Positions 12,401 to 23,700 of a DNA stretch of 64,000 bases are shown here, one piece after another (the first letter of the stretch is position 1; each line of letters begins with the position of its first letter). A program made the translations under genes and the position numbers. The notes beneath the pieces are model-generated. The model ran no database searches. It saw only the letters and a program-made list of their open reading frames with translations, and was not told the DNA's origin. The DNA comes from Oxyruncus cristatus (Eukaryota; Chordata; Aves; Passeriformes; Cotingidae), in NCBI GenBank assembly GCA_013399855.1, contig VXAY01002192.1:1924638-1988637 (forward strand), written 5' to 3'.

Positions 12401-15400
12401 TACTGGGAGTAGCAAAGCAGAAAGTAATAAAACAAGTTCAGCAAGTTAAGCTATCAGGTATTTCACATTCTTCTTCAAGACAATTCTATCACTAAAACTA
12501 CAGTGATTAACAAAAGGAGGCATATTCCACTTGTCTGTTGACTTCCACGTTTTTATCCTGCAGGCTCTGGAGCATGTCAATGCTCGGCTTCTTGAACTAT
12601 ACCCTGATGATGAAGAACGATTTGATATTGTCCTGATGACTAATAACCATGCCCAAGTGGGAGTCAGGCTCATAAACAGCATCAATCACTATGGTAAATA
12701 AGATAAATACTAACAGGTAGAATTGACAGCTGTTACATAATAATATGAATTAATTTTATTTTTCCTGTTCTGACCTTGGGAAAAACAGCTGCTTTGATAT
12801 TTATTTTTGGGTGTCAGCACAAATGAGATATATTAAACAGTTTGGTCCAGTGCTCTAGATATTACTTGTCAGGTGTGAATCAACTTCTGAGAAGTCCTTA
12901 GAGTTTTTGATGTTTGTTATCTATGCTCGCTAGACATACACCTTCACAGGAGTTACTCTGCCATTGTAGAGGGATTTTTTTTTCCTAAATTATGAATGAG
13001 GATGGACTGATCAAACATTTTAGTCAGTTTAAGTTCTGTAACTTGTTGAAATTACGGTGAACATTTTTTTTTTTTTAAGTTTACTCTCAGCTAGGCTAGT
13101 GTACCTTTTCTAAGCTTACTTTTACAGGTTTGCAGTGTCAAGGCAGAGTCACACCTTGTGCTGTTCTTTCTTTAGGCTTAACAATTGAACGTTTCTGTAT
13201 GACGGGAGGACAAAGCCCTATTGGTTACCTGACTGCATACCTTACAAACCTGTACCTCTCAGCAGACTCTGAAAAAGTTCAAGAAGCTATAGAAGCAGGT
13301 TTGACTTGACTTTCCTTATCTCTCTTTTGAGCTTGTTCAAAAATTGATATACTGTGTCTTTCACAAAAAGTAGTGCTGCTTCATCAAATGCAGAAAGGCA
13401 CCACTATGTATGGTGCAAGTTTACCACTTATTTCTACTTAACCAAATAAAATCACGTGATGCTGTTCCTCTCTAACCCTTCAGCCTACTGATATGACAAC
13501 CTAATCATCCTACACCTTTCTGTCTTCTGTTCAACAAGAAAGGGATCTCCACCTCTATTCAACTTCTATTTGAATAGCATCATCTTTTTTTGATACGACT
13601 TAAAAAAACTACCTCTGTGTTTCATAAGAAGTTAAAAAATAGCAAATAGTTTGATTGAGTGGTTTCCTTGGAATTGCCTGCTTTGTCTCATTTGCAAGAC
13701 ACCTTGGGGACTGTTCTGGTACATTGTTACATGAAAATGGAAGGAAGAATGTCCAATAGGTTTTGTCAATGGGACAGCTTCCATGAATTTGTGTTACAGA
13801 ACAGCCATTACTAATTAGCTTTCATGATCATTTCCGCTCACCACCTATAAAGGTCACCACAAACAAGTTGTTGGAACCAAACTACTGGCTGTTTAATGAA
13901 TGACTTTGTGGGACTAACTGAGGTTCTCTGATCCATTTTCAGGCATTGCATCAGCTACGATGTTCACTGCCAACAAAGATGTTTCTTACTCAGATACACA
14001 GCTGAGGGTGGCGTTTGATGGGGATGCTGTTATCTTTTCTGATGAATCAGAACAGATTGTCAAAGAGCAAGGATTAGATAGATTTTTTGAACATGAACAG
14101 CTGAATGAAAATAAGCCTCTTGCACAGGTTTGTATTTTCTTGAATCAGTAAGTTTCCAAAAGATCTGACAACTTTCATTGCTGCTGTAGTTCTCCACTTT
14201 CCCCAGTGTGTATGTGTTCTTTGTGGAAACTGAGTGCCCAATTTATTTCCTTTTTCAAGGATAGTCTTTAAAATGCATGTTTGACATAAAAAAGGCCACC
14301 ATTGCAGTCCTTTCACCAGATCTCTCACTTCTCCAAGAGAACTGCATATGTAAGACAGTGACTTACAGTTGTGTTTTAATGGTATTATTAGGAAAAGAAA
14401 TACTAGTACTGATTTCCTGGATATTTTTTTTTTTTTATCAGACTGTGTAGGTAATGTTAATTTCTAACACTGAGATACTCTGGTTATTGAAACAGGGTAC
14501 TTATTCCCAAGCAGAACTATGCCATTTGTCTAAAAAACACAAATATTTTAACATTAGCTTAAACTGAAAAAACAATTCTGCTATTGTTAAAAACAGTATA
14601 AATTCATAATAAAAGCTTGATTTATAAAAGTACTGGATGGTACAATATATTGTAATTTGAAGAACCAAACTGTCATTTATTTCTTTTAATTGGAGTGAAG
14701 TATGGTCATTAATCTGGGTTTTGTGCAGGAGAAAGATTGCAGCTCATGGCGCATAGTAAGAAGAGTTCAGTATTTTTAAAGGAACACTAAAGACTATAGT
14801 AATAAGCTTATATTGTATGAGATCACCTTAGTGAGAATTATTTTCCCACTCATCATACCATGTAGGATTAGGGTTTTAACTTTTTTCCAGTGTGTGAATT
14901 CCTAGTGAGGGTGCAAACTCATATGGATACGTTACATAGAGAATTTGCAGAGTAGCATATCATTCACACGGAATTGGTAGCATATCATACACACGGAATT
15001 CCGTGTGTAACTGGCAGTCTGGTGGAAAGCAAAAGAATGATTTGGGAACTGTGGACAAAGACTAAATATGCTTCTGGTATTTTATACTCAGGGCCCTTTG
15101 AAGGGTTTTCTGGAAGACCTGGGGAAAATTCAGAAGAAGTTCTATGCAAAAAATGAACGATTAAATTGTCCTATAAGGACCTACCTGGTCACAGCCAGAA
15201 GTGCAGCGAGCTCTGGAGCCAGAGTGCTGAAGACTCTCCGTAGCTGGGGTCTGGAGATTGATGAGGCACTTTTCCTAGCAGGAGCTCCTAAAGGACCAAT
15301 CCTGGTGAAAATCCGCCCTCACATTTTCTTTGACGACCAGATGTTCCACATCGAAGGAGCACAGAAATTAGGGACCATTGCTGCACACGTTCCCTATGGC

Positions 15401-15430
15401 GTTGCTCAGAAGTACCACAAATCTTCATGA
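9300..15430 (+). CDS. NT5C1B: Cytosolic 5'-nucleotidase IB (cN-IB), six visible exons, 5' partial
   Basis: Cytosolic enzyme of the cN-I family that hydrolyses AMP to adenosine and phosphate. Joining exons 9301-9417, 9634-9801, 12564-12693, 13176-13298, 13943-14127 and 15092-15430 gives one open frame of 353 residues plus stop, with GT/AG at every junction and compatible phases (0,0,1,1,0). HAD-type motifs can be seen: [11 protein letters not shown] (visible residues 204-214, catalytic Asp pair), TARSA (275-279), GAPKGP (305-310) and FFDDQ (320-324). The family blocks [15 protein letters not shown] and FCMTGG are also present. The paralogue NT5C1A is very similar. NT5C1B is preferred because of RDH14 immediately downstream and residues such as [22 protein letters not shown] and [10 protein letters not shown]. 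Human cN-IB long forms have an extended N-terminus; only 39 residues of that side are visible here because of the gap. Family assignment is very secure, subtype fairly secure. Confidence 0.94.
9488..9602 (+). repeat. G-rich minisatellite, six 19-20 bp units, in NT5C1B intron 1
   Basis: Six head-to-tail units begin at 9488, 9507, 9526, 9545, 9564 and 9584. They share the form G(C/T)TGGGGGTCCGGGGGGAA with substitutions between units. The array takes up more than half of the 216-bp intron (9418-9633). Each unit has two G-runs, so the sense transcript could form G-quadruplexes. Confidence 0.85.
9634..9801 (+). CDS. NT5C1B: NT5C1B second visible exon
   Basis: 168 nt, phase 0 to 0, 56 residues starting [20 protein letters not shown] and ending GPAFYFVK. 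The acceptor is CTCGGCAG and the donor GTAGCC. It carries the conserved AVSSRALF block at the start of the cN-I catalytic region. Confidence 0.95.
9802..12563 (+). other. NT5C1B intron 2
   Basis: A 2.76-kb intron between in-phase exons. The first 450 bases are still GC-rich island; the rest is AT-rich, with an A/C-rich patch near 10.35-10.41 kb. No mobile element or internal exon was recognised. Confidence 0.85.
12564..12693 (+). CDS. NT5C1B: NT5C1B third visible exon
   Basis: 130 nt after acceptor TATCCTGCAG, ending one base into a glycine codon before donor GTAAAT. It encodes [20 protein letters not shown] and then the family-conserved [20 protein letters not shown]. Confidence 0.96.
13176..13298 (+). 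CDS. NT5C1B: NT5C1B fourth visible exon
   Basis: 123 nt, phase 1 to 1, acceptor TTCTTTAG and donor GTTTGA (a weak donor). It encodes [18 protein letters not shown] and [16 protein letters not shown], the substrate-pocket side of the cN-I fold. Confidence 0.95.
13943..14127 (+). CDS. NT5C1B: NT5C1B fifth visible exon with catalytic aspartates
   Basis: 185 nt, entering in phase 1 and leaving in phase 0; acceptor CATTTTCAG, donor GTTTGT. It holds [18 protein letters not shown], where the DGD aspartates are the expected nucleophile and acid/base of the HAD mechanism, and ends ENKPLAQ. Confidence 0.96.
14128..15091 (+). other. NT5C1B intron 5
   Basis: A 964-bp AT-rich intron. Near its 3' end is a 25-bp tandem duplication whose second copy ends in a perfect palindrome (entered separately). 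The acceptor TATACTCAG has only a modest pyrimidine tract. Confidence 0.85.
14953..15009. repeat. 25-bp tandem duplication ending in a 22-bp perfect palindrome
   Basis: TAGCATATCATTCACACGG... at 14953-14977 is repeated at 14978-15002 with few changes. The second copy runs into its own inverse, giving a perfect palindrome at 14988-15009 centred on GGAATTCC. It lies 83 bases before the last NT5C1B exon, so the pre-mRNA could form a hairpin near the branch-point region. Confidence 0.9.
15092..15430 (+). CDS. NT5C1B: NT5C1B last exon
   Basis: 339 nt, 112 codons plus TGA. It starts [20 protein letters not shown] and carries [18 protein letters not shown] (HAD motif II region), [10 protein letters not shown] (lysine motif) and [20 protein letters not shown] (acidic motif), ending VAQKYHKSS. 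No frameshift or missing key residue. Followed by a 3' UTR with two candidate poly(A) signals. Confidence 0.97.
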   Translation, partial: GPLKGFLEDLGKIQKKFYAKNERLNCPIRTYLVTARSAASSGARVLKTLRSWGLEIDEALFLAGAPKGPILVKIRPHIFFDDQMFHIEGAQKLGTIAAHVPYGVAQKYHKSS

Positions 15431-15477
15431 CTGGATGACACCATTAATGATAAAGTTCTTAACTCAGCCAGCCTCTT

Positions 15478-15483
15478 AATAAA
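15478..15483 (+). terminator. Proximal poly(A) signal AATAAA of NT5C1B
   Basis: Canonical hexamer 48 bases after the NT5C1B stop codon. Use is inferred. Confidence 0.45.
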
Positions 15484-15971
15484 ACCAGTAGTTGTGTCTG
15501 AAAACCGCTACATTTGTGTATTGTAAGCACTATCTTTAAAGATTCAACTTCTGGCTAGAACAGCCTTTAAAAGAAATATTTTTAATATAGGTAAGTTTTT
15601 GATGGATTATTTTAATATAATTCTTAAGCAGTTTAGATTTTTTACCTGTCTGGATCTAACACTGTGGTTTTGATATTAGGAAAAGATTTGTACTGTTTTT
15701 ATAGCTTGAGACATATTTTGAGAGACAGAGCAGTTATATTTTCTCTAAAAAACCGTTGACGGGTTATTTATAAGAAAACTCATGCTGTAATGCTAGTTCT
15801 TGACAGTTATTTCTGAAATTCACAAAAGCACAGTTTACATGTTAACTGTTTACCTGTTGGTGGTTTGCTTTGTGTTCAGTAGGTCTGTCACCACAAGGTT
15901 TCAGCTTCCAGTAAAATGTTAGCTTACTTGATCTTGTGTTTACACATTTTTCTATATTGTTTTCTTACCTT

Positions 15972-15977
15972 AATAAA
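15972..15977 (+). terminator. Distal poly(A) signal AATAAA of NT5C1B
   Basis: Canonical hexamer about 540 bases after the stop, with T-rich sequence downstream (16000-16020). Use is inferred. Confidence 0.55.
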
Positions 15978-15995
15978 GCTGGCTTTACAGAACAT

Positions 15996-18900
15996 TGTCA
16001 TTTTTCTACGCAGGGGTTTTAGCACAATTTCCTAGGCAGAGTTTGTGTAATCAGCATCCTCCTGATGTTTAGAACCAGAAGGGACCACTTTCAGCCAAAT
16101 TTGAGAGAGAGCTAGAGGTCTCACTTGGTCCCAGCGTATTTCACAGAGCTGGGTAGAAATCCAAGATGATACGAGTGTCTTGACTGGGACAAAGGCTGAA
16201 GCTTTAGAGCACTCCTCTGTAACAGCAGAGAATCTACCCAGAAATAATACTGTTGATGGAACTATTTGCTTCTTAGCTAGATTCCCTTAGGATTTACAGC
16301 TGTTCCATTATCTGAGTGAACTTAGTTTGGCAACCTCAAATGGGTTTCCAGGGGACAGGTGTCTGTCGCTACATGACTTCAAATTTACACCATAGATCTG
16401 TTCTACCTCTTTTATGCTAAGTTCCTGTGTATCAGTGTTATCCATGTAACTAAGTGATATCCGGATGACACCACTAACATCTGTCAGGTGGTGTTTGTTC
16501 TTTTTCTCTCCCTAGTGGAACAACTGGTCTGTTTTATTTTTTATTGTTGCTGTATATTTATACCAGAAGAGACAAAACCAAAAGAATGTGCTCTGCGGTG
16601 GGAGAAGAAATGGTGAATCAGGCTTGTGATGATCTGTGGTTCCTCAGGGAATTTGGTCCAGAATCTCAGGTTAGCCTCTGAGAAAGTTTGGTTCCTCTGT
16701 CTGGATGAACTGTCCCGTTATTGCAGAAAGCTTCATTGCATTAATTATGTTCTCCCTCCCAGGAACATAGGCAATCATTTTAATGTTCTGGGTCCAAGCC
16801 ACAAAGTTCTTTGGAAGCAAAGGCAAAAGCCTTGATCCTGCATGAAACACGAATAGAGACCATTGGAAAGGTTTTCATGTGTTCACACTAATATGTGTTG
16901 TTGATGAGATGCACTGCAGATTTCTGGTGTACTTGGAACTCCATAAGTGCTAAAGGCTTTGTGCCCAAAACATATCACATTTCCCAGCCCAGCCAGGAGG
17001 TGAGGAAGACATGAATAACTGAGGCCTGGTCATTGTCTGCCAGGATGGGATAGAGTTACCTTGCCAAATGGAGATTATGAAAAATGTTATTAGCAGATGT
17101 TTTTATGTGAGTTCAGAATCCATGAGGAATTCAAAAATATTCCTTAGCTGTGGAATATAAATTGTGTGTGTACCTTTACCACACAAGTATGGCTGCAAAT
17201 TTCATGAAGACTGGTCCTGCCTTGTTGAATCAGAACATGGATCAGCCATTCTTCATCCATGGATTGTTGGGTTGGATGTGAGAAACATAAAGCTGGAACT
17301 TGACTCTCATTGAACGGAACAACTACAACTTGATACTGAAAAAGTCTAATGGGATCCTTGATCCCTGTGGGAGTCCAGAGGTGAGTCTCATGCCTGACAG
17401 GGTAAGCATGTAAATCAGTGAATAAATTGGAAGCTGAATTATTTGGTCTGTTATGTTTATCTTTATTTCCAATCAATCATGCACTACAGCAAGAATGAAA
17501 CCTACTGGCCAGGACATAATTAGGAGCTTCCAGTTCTTGATCTGTACACACAGTACTAGAGGACTCCCTCCTGCAATGTCACTCCTGACAGCACTAAGGC
17601 ACACATGAAAAGAGTTCACCTATTAAATGTACATAGTAGAATTTACATTCTTAGTCATAGAATTCAAATTGACATTGAAGTTTCAGAAGTTGATATTAAG
17701 GTCCACAATCACTTCTTTTAAGTTAGTTGAGCAAAACAGCCTTAGATACTTGTTCAGATTATACACTGCCTTTTAATTGTCAGGCAACTGTCCCAGGCTC
17801 GACGGCTGCTTCTCTGCATATCCATCTGGCAGCATGGTGGGTGAGTGGAGCCTCATTCGTTCATACAAGTACCTTCCAGACTAATCTGGATGTTTGGGGA
17901 GACTCGGGCTTGCCAAACAGTCTCTGCCTGTTAAAATTATTTTCTTCTGCTCCAAGGCACAGCTTGGCTAGTGGACCGAAATAATCTTTTTCAAGGAAAT
18001 TCTCTGAAATGGGATGGGAGCTGAGGGAAAGTGTTTTCTATTTTTGTAGACATAGAAGAGAATTGTCTCTTAATAACATTCCAGTCCACAAAACAAAACA
18101 AACAAGCAAACAACAACAAGAAAACTCAACAAAAAATGTCTGGCTTCTCACGCTCATGAGAATACCATGAGTTTATGCCCTGGCACCTCATAACCCTGAG
18201 CCATTCACAGTTAAAACAACAGAAAGAGGGGAATGGAAAGGACTGTCCTGATGGACTCATGAAAAAGAAACTGTCATCCGAGGCAAAACCTGGAAGAGAA
18301 TTAATGATAATACAGATGAATTCTGTGTGGAAACAGAACTTTATCAGGCAAAGCCAGTTTTTGTTCCTTTAGCTTCCAGGTTTCTGCACCACATCATAGT
18401 GAAGAGTCCAGGTAAGACAAATGGGAATGTCTCCTACTGCAACCAATCCCCATGGACAAAAATATTAGAAATAAGATTCTGAAGGTGACTTGGCTTTATG
18501 GTTTTGGGTTTTTTTTTTAACAGAAGAACATATCCTCAGAGTGTGTTACATATCTTCTACCAGCTACCAAGACATAATAAATCCATGTTCCCTAGTTCCT
18601 TCACACCTCTAAGACACCCTTGCAGTTTCCAGGCTAGCATGTCACGTCATGCATAGTGAAACAACCATCTAGAGGAAACAAAATATTTCAGATGAAAATT
18701 TGGAAATGGTTATCATCACATGTGTTCCAACATGTGTTTTGGACCATGATCTGTTCTAAGGACTTGGGATTCAGAGGGCTTCTACAACCTGAAGAGGATC
18801 CTCTGCCAAATCCTGTAACTTGCAGGAGTTACAAGCCTGCAGCATTGCTAATCACAACCTCAAGTGCAATAGATGGGTAGAGAGATCGGTGAAGCAGATC

Positions 18901-19839
18901 AATGTCTCAGAAGAAATAATAATGTCCAGTTATCTTGCCCAGGAGTATCTGGGACCAGCATCTGAATGTCATCATCCCTGTCAATGAGCAGTTTCTGACT
19001 GCTATCACTCATGAGCTCCTGAGCACAATGCTGCTTGCACTGAAGGCTGGACTGATGACAAACCCAGACAGGGTCCTCGAGGCAGTGATCTCTCCAACAC
19101 ATTCACAGTGTTCTGAAGTAGTAGGTGTGTCACAGGTAACTGCCAGAGTCTCCACCGCCAGATGATGAATAGCAGATTCGTCACCTCCCACCAGGAGGAT
19201 GTCTTACAAAATGAATCTCTTCCTCTAACTGGTTCTCCTATTTTTACTTCTGATTGGGGACAACTGTTTCTTTCTCCTGGACTGCAGAGGTTGGTGTGCC
19301 TCCAACACCACCAAGCATGTGATTTACTATGAGAAGAGCATATGGAAGAACACCTCAAGATGGCTCTTACACCACGTTAAAGATGCCAAAATCCATCTCT
19401 GTCACACGCACATGCGATGGTGTGGCCTGGCTAAAATACCCTTTGGTGTAACCATGATGCTCCTCATGAAGAGCTGAGAATGAACAGTTTTCTGTGATGA
19501 AGACAAAGACAGAAGAGGTCTCTCAGCAAATCCAGAGTGTTTAGATGTGGTGTCAATACAGCCCTTAAACTGCCTGAGAACTGTGACAGGCAGTCCAAAA
19601 AGACATGATATAAGGATACTCCCAGAAAATCTGATATATTTCTGCAGCTGTAACATGAGCTGAAGTCATGAAACCTTAGAACAGACTGCAGCAATGTGAC
19701 AAGACAGCATGTAGCACCCACATGTGACAGCTAAGCAGAGATTACTATTGCAAATGGTTATCAAGTCCAGGCAAGTCACAAGAAAGCTGATGAAAGGCTC
19801 CTGGTTTTCTTCTCGGGTTGCTTACTCATTTCCCCAACA
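15996..19839. other. Spacer between NT5C1B and the RDH14 promoter region
   Basis: AT-rich, single-copy-looking DNA. Open frames are short and on both strands, with no conserved protein block. An A/C-rich low-complexity patch lies near 18.09-18.13 kb. A short stretch near 16.07-16.09 kb (AACCAGAAGGGACCACT) resembles the end of ancient CR1 elements but is too short to call. Confidence 0.55.
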
Positions 19840-20186
19840 GCCTCAACCTGCTGGCCACGCTTTTCCCGATACACCGCAGGATACCACTGGCCCTCTGGCC
19901 CCCAGGGCACACTGCGGGCTCGTGGTCAACTTGTCACCCGGCAAGACCTCCAGGTCCTTCTCTGCAGAACTGCTGCCTAGTAGGTCAGCTCCCCGCCCGT
20001 GCTGATACCCGGAGTGATTCCTCCCCAGCTGTAGAACCCTACATTTGCCCTGCCGAACCTCACTAGGTTTCTCTCCGCGCAACTCTCCAGCCTATCAAGG
20101 TCCCGCCGAAAGGCAGCACAGCCTTCCTTCAGGCGTACCAGCCACTCCCCGCAGCTTCCTACGATCGGAAAACTCGCAGCGGGTAC
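19840..20186 (-). mobile_element. CR1 LINE fragment, reverse orientation, beside the RDH14 island
   Basis: Read on the plus strand it follows the reverse complement of avian CR1 in order: CTGCTGGCCACGCTTTTCCC, CAGGGCACACTGCGGGCTCG, CCTCCAGGTCCTTCTCTGCA, CATTTGCCCTGCCGAACCTC, CCAGCCTATCAAGGTCCCGC, and finally the stretch equal to the 'cagccactcc...agcaaacttgctgagggt' part. It is diverged and unusually GC/CpG-rich for CR1, ending less than 100 bases before the N gap of the RDH14 island. Identification is from remembered family sequence. Confidence 0.75.
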
Positions 20187-20720
20187 GTTATGCAACCCAA
20201 GGGCACGGCGCAGGCTCCCTCAGCCCGCCCGGACCACAAGCCCCAGCAGGCGCCGCGCCGCCCGGGCAGTGCNNNNNNNNNNNNNNNNNNNNNNNNNNNN
20301 NNNNNNNNNNNNNNNNNNNNNNNNNNNNNNNNNNNNNNNNNNNNNNNNNNNNNNNNNNNNNNNNNNNNNNNNNNNNNNNNNNNNNNNNNNNNNNNNNNNN
20401 NNNNNNNNNNNNNNNNNNNNNNNNNNNNNNNNNNNNNNNNNNNNNNNNNNNNNNNNNNNNNNNNNNNNNNNNNNNNNNNNNNNNNNNNNNNNNNNNNNNN
20501 NNNNNNNNNNNNNNNNNNNNNNNNNNNNNNNNNNNNNNNNNNNNNNNNNNNNNNNNNNNNNNNNNNNNNNNNNNNNNNNNNNNNNNNNNNAGGCCCCGGG
20601 GCTCCGTGTTGGCTTGTGCGGTTCCAGGTCCGCGGAGGCTCTGCCTCGGCGTGGGGGCACGGGATGGCGCCGAGGTCACCGCTGGGTCTGGGAGGAGGGT
20701 GTGAGCTAATTGACCGTGAA
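20090..20720. promoter_or_regulatory. CpG island, presumed RDH14 promoter and first exon
   Basis: GC- and CpG-rich sequence on both sides of the N gap 20273-20590, in otherwise AT-rich DNA. RDH14 in other vertebrates has two coding exons with a GC-rich first one. The second is at 23.79 kb on this strand, so this island is the natural place for the first. No coding block of exon 1 is seen in the flanks. Confidence 0.6.
20273..20590. other. Assembly gap (318 N), probably hiding RDH14 exon 1
   Basis: A run of N in the second CpG island. The N-terminal part of RDH14 (membrane anchor and the TGxxxGxG cofactor loop, about 130 residues in relatives) is nowhere else in the window, so it is inferred to lie here. 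About 390 coding bases would be expected, so the gap is probably under-sized. Confidence 0.75.
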
Positions 20721-23700
20721 TTAGCGCGTGGAAGAATGAAGTTCCTACTAGTTTGGTCTGTTCTAGTTCAAATTATCCCAGACCTTTTCAGTTCTGGAAA
20801 GGAAGCGCTTGTTTCTTTGTGAGATAAATGATTTGTCTTCCTTTCTCTCTTGACTACCGTAACCTTTGTTGCCTTAAATTGGTGTTACAGCTCAGCTTTC
20901 TCTCCAGAAAAAAACAGAAGTTCACGAGTGCACTGTTCACATGCTCCAGACATCCTTCTGCCCTCTCCTCAGATTGTCCGTCCCCTCCCCCCAAGAATTT
21001 TACATCTCTCGGCCACCACCAGCTGAGTCTAGTCGATAGATGTTTTTGAATGTATCAGGTTCCTGCAGATTTCCTGAAAACCTGAGTTTAAGGAGAATAG
21101 GGACATCCAGTTGCTTCGCCTGACCAAAATGGCATTAGATGAGTTCCAGAGTGTTACTAGACACCAGAGAGCAGGGGGAAACGCTGTTGGAGGCATTATT
21201 TCATCCCACAGAAAGCATCTTTTGGGACTTTGATCTCACCACATCTAGCTGCTACTCAAGCCATGAGACACGAAGTCATGGGAAACCAGGCTTAATAAAT
21301 TCTGCTGCTGCTCAGAGAAGTATTTGTTAAGTACTTGAAAGATACTCAGATACTGTTGTGAGAGGCAAAAAAAACAGAAGGACTTTATTGCTTTAATTTT
21401 CAAATGTTTTTTCTAAAACAAATGTCAAGTTTTAAGTTCTGTACTGGGACACTTTTTAGTTATACATTCATGCATACGAATCCACTGATAAGGTCTAGTC
21501 TTGCTTCAGTCTTATGGGAAAAGGTTATAAATCATGTGTAATAAACACACACCAAAAATGAAACATACTGTCTAACTTCTAAGAAGTTTATAGTTTATAC
21601 TCTTTTATAGTACAAAATATGAAAAAGATGTGAATTTGTTAGCATCTGTTTATTGCTAAAGCCAGTACAAGTGGCTTTTAAGTGAGAATTGGGTAGAGAA
21701 AAAAGAGTGTTTGCAGTGTTGCTGACCCTTGTTTTAACTTGCATTTTCAAAATAATTTCAAAAGCACCTGAATGACTAGGCATGCAAGCTCAAGAAATAC
21801 TTTCAAGAGCTTTTTCACCCAAGTCCACGTTACTTACCTTCCCTAATCTGTGAGTCCTTTTTGGAGCTCTTACTTGGGGGTTTGTTTGGGGATTCTTCTC
21901 GTTTTTGTTTGACATAAAGAAGATTTAAACATTGGCAAGATGGGGAAACAGTGCACTCCCACTGACTAGCCTTATTTGTGGGAACTTTACTTTGAGCAGC
22001 TGAAAGTGTACATCTTAAAACACTTTGAGATGTTGGAGAGTTCCATGGGAAAATTGGAGAAAATGGATGTGAGCTCAGGGGCTACAAGGAGTAGCATTGT
22101 CCATCAAAGCAGTGTTTGGTGCACTCTGCTGCACTTGGTTGTAGTAGCTGCCTGCTTGGCATTGATCACATTACTCCTATTAAATGTAGGAGTTTCAGAA
22201 AATGGCACACGTGGAGGTCTTGGTTCCTGAAGTGTTAAGTCTTGCAAAATAAATCCTTCAGTCAGATATTTTTCTTTAAAGAAAGGAGGATCACTTCAGT
22301 GAGCAAATGTACAGTCAGTACTTCTTCACTCCTGTCCTGCTTTAGTGATTGTGACCATTGTGTCCCTTTGGGTGAAGAGGAGAAGTGAGTTTCATACTCT
22401 TTGGATCACACCTCAGGGATTCAATTATATGAAACACTGAGCAGCCTCAAGTCCCACAGAAATCAGTCTGAAATTGAAGTACTTGAAGTTTTGAGTGATC
22501 AGATGCCAGCACCTTTAACTGAATGCCAAGTGCAAATTTGGGGTTTTCGCTCTTTGTATCATTGCTGCGAATGGCAGTGAAATAAAAGGCAAAGAGCACA
22601 GAATTCATTTGTGAGGTTCTCTATTTTTGTCATCACAATGGCCCAAAATTATCTCAACTTGCCTTCTAGTCGCTGCACTGGGTTTAAAAATTTAATAGCA
22701 AAGAGAACTCACTTTCTAGAGAAAGTGAATACATTTGCCTCTGATTCATGCAAGCATAAATGATGCTTTCACAGTCTTTTCTCAGAGGTGGGTGAAAGTG
22801 TTGAATTTGCAGCTTATGTAGGCAGCTTACTTTAATCTGTATTTTTTGAAAAAGTTAGTTTTGGGTAAACTGGAGAGCTCTTAATTTATGACTGGATTCT
22901 GGAGCATGAAGTGCATGATCCATGTGTTTAAATTATCCATACCACCCTCTCTGTTAATTCCTTATATCTCCTGATTCTGTAGAGTGTAACATGTGTCCTC
23001 GAGTCTGTTTTTTACTGGCTTGAACCAGAATACCCTTCCATCAAATAGCATGCGGTGAGCACCTCCCAGATATTTCAAGCTTTGATTCCTTAGTTCTCAA
23101 GTAGACCTGTTGGACTCAAATTGTATGAAATATGAGTGCTACTTTTCTATGAGTCCTGCTCCATAGTTCTCACCAAGCAGCACAATGACGTGTGCTAGTT
23201 CAAAAGTAAGATAAGTATTTAAAATCATGAGAACATTGTTTTGAAAAGTTTTTCATGACGTCTTCCCAGTGAGATGGTGGGTCTACAATGTAATGGTTCC
23301 TCTTCTGCCCTGAGGTTTAAGTTCTTTGAGCTAACACGTTATGTTCCATGTTTGCACGTCTTTTGCACAGTAGACCCTTCTGCTGTAGCACAGGTTTGTC
23401 ACAAATTAATATATGTTCTTTTGCAGAGTAATAGGTTATTTTTTTAAAGGGGGGGAAAAATACATCACAAAGATAAATTATCACTGAATTGTTACAGAAA
23501 AAACTGTTCCTGGAGGAGCAGATGGTTGTGTTCTCTGCTTTCGTTAGAAGTTGATACAAACCTACTCTCATGTACATGCATCTTACTGGGTAAAGTAGTT
23601 GCTTTAGTGATAGTTCAACTTAATGTTTTTTTTTTTCAGCAATGCTTCAAGAGAATATCAGAAAGTTACAATTCAGAGAACTAGAAATTAAATTATTTTT

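Larger units (their letters stand above)
15431..15995 (+). other. NT5C1B: Likely NT5C1B 3' UTR
   Basis: AT-rich sequence after the NT5C1B stop. AATAAA occurs at 15478-15483 and again at 15972-15977; the second is followed by GT/T-rich sequence and is the stronger candidate. The actual 3' end is inferred. Confidence 0.6.

Noticed and set aside
16067..16095. Short match to the end of an ancient CR1 (AACCAGAAGGGACCACT)
   Set aside because: Fewer than 30 bases with no continuation, so indistinguishable from chance.
20045..20822. Frames of up to 219 codons spanning the second gap
   Set aside because: Mostly N. The visible parts are a CR1 relic and CpG-island sequence, and none shows the RDH14 N-terminal cofactor motif.
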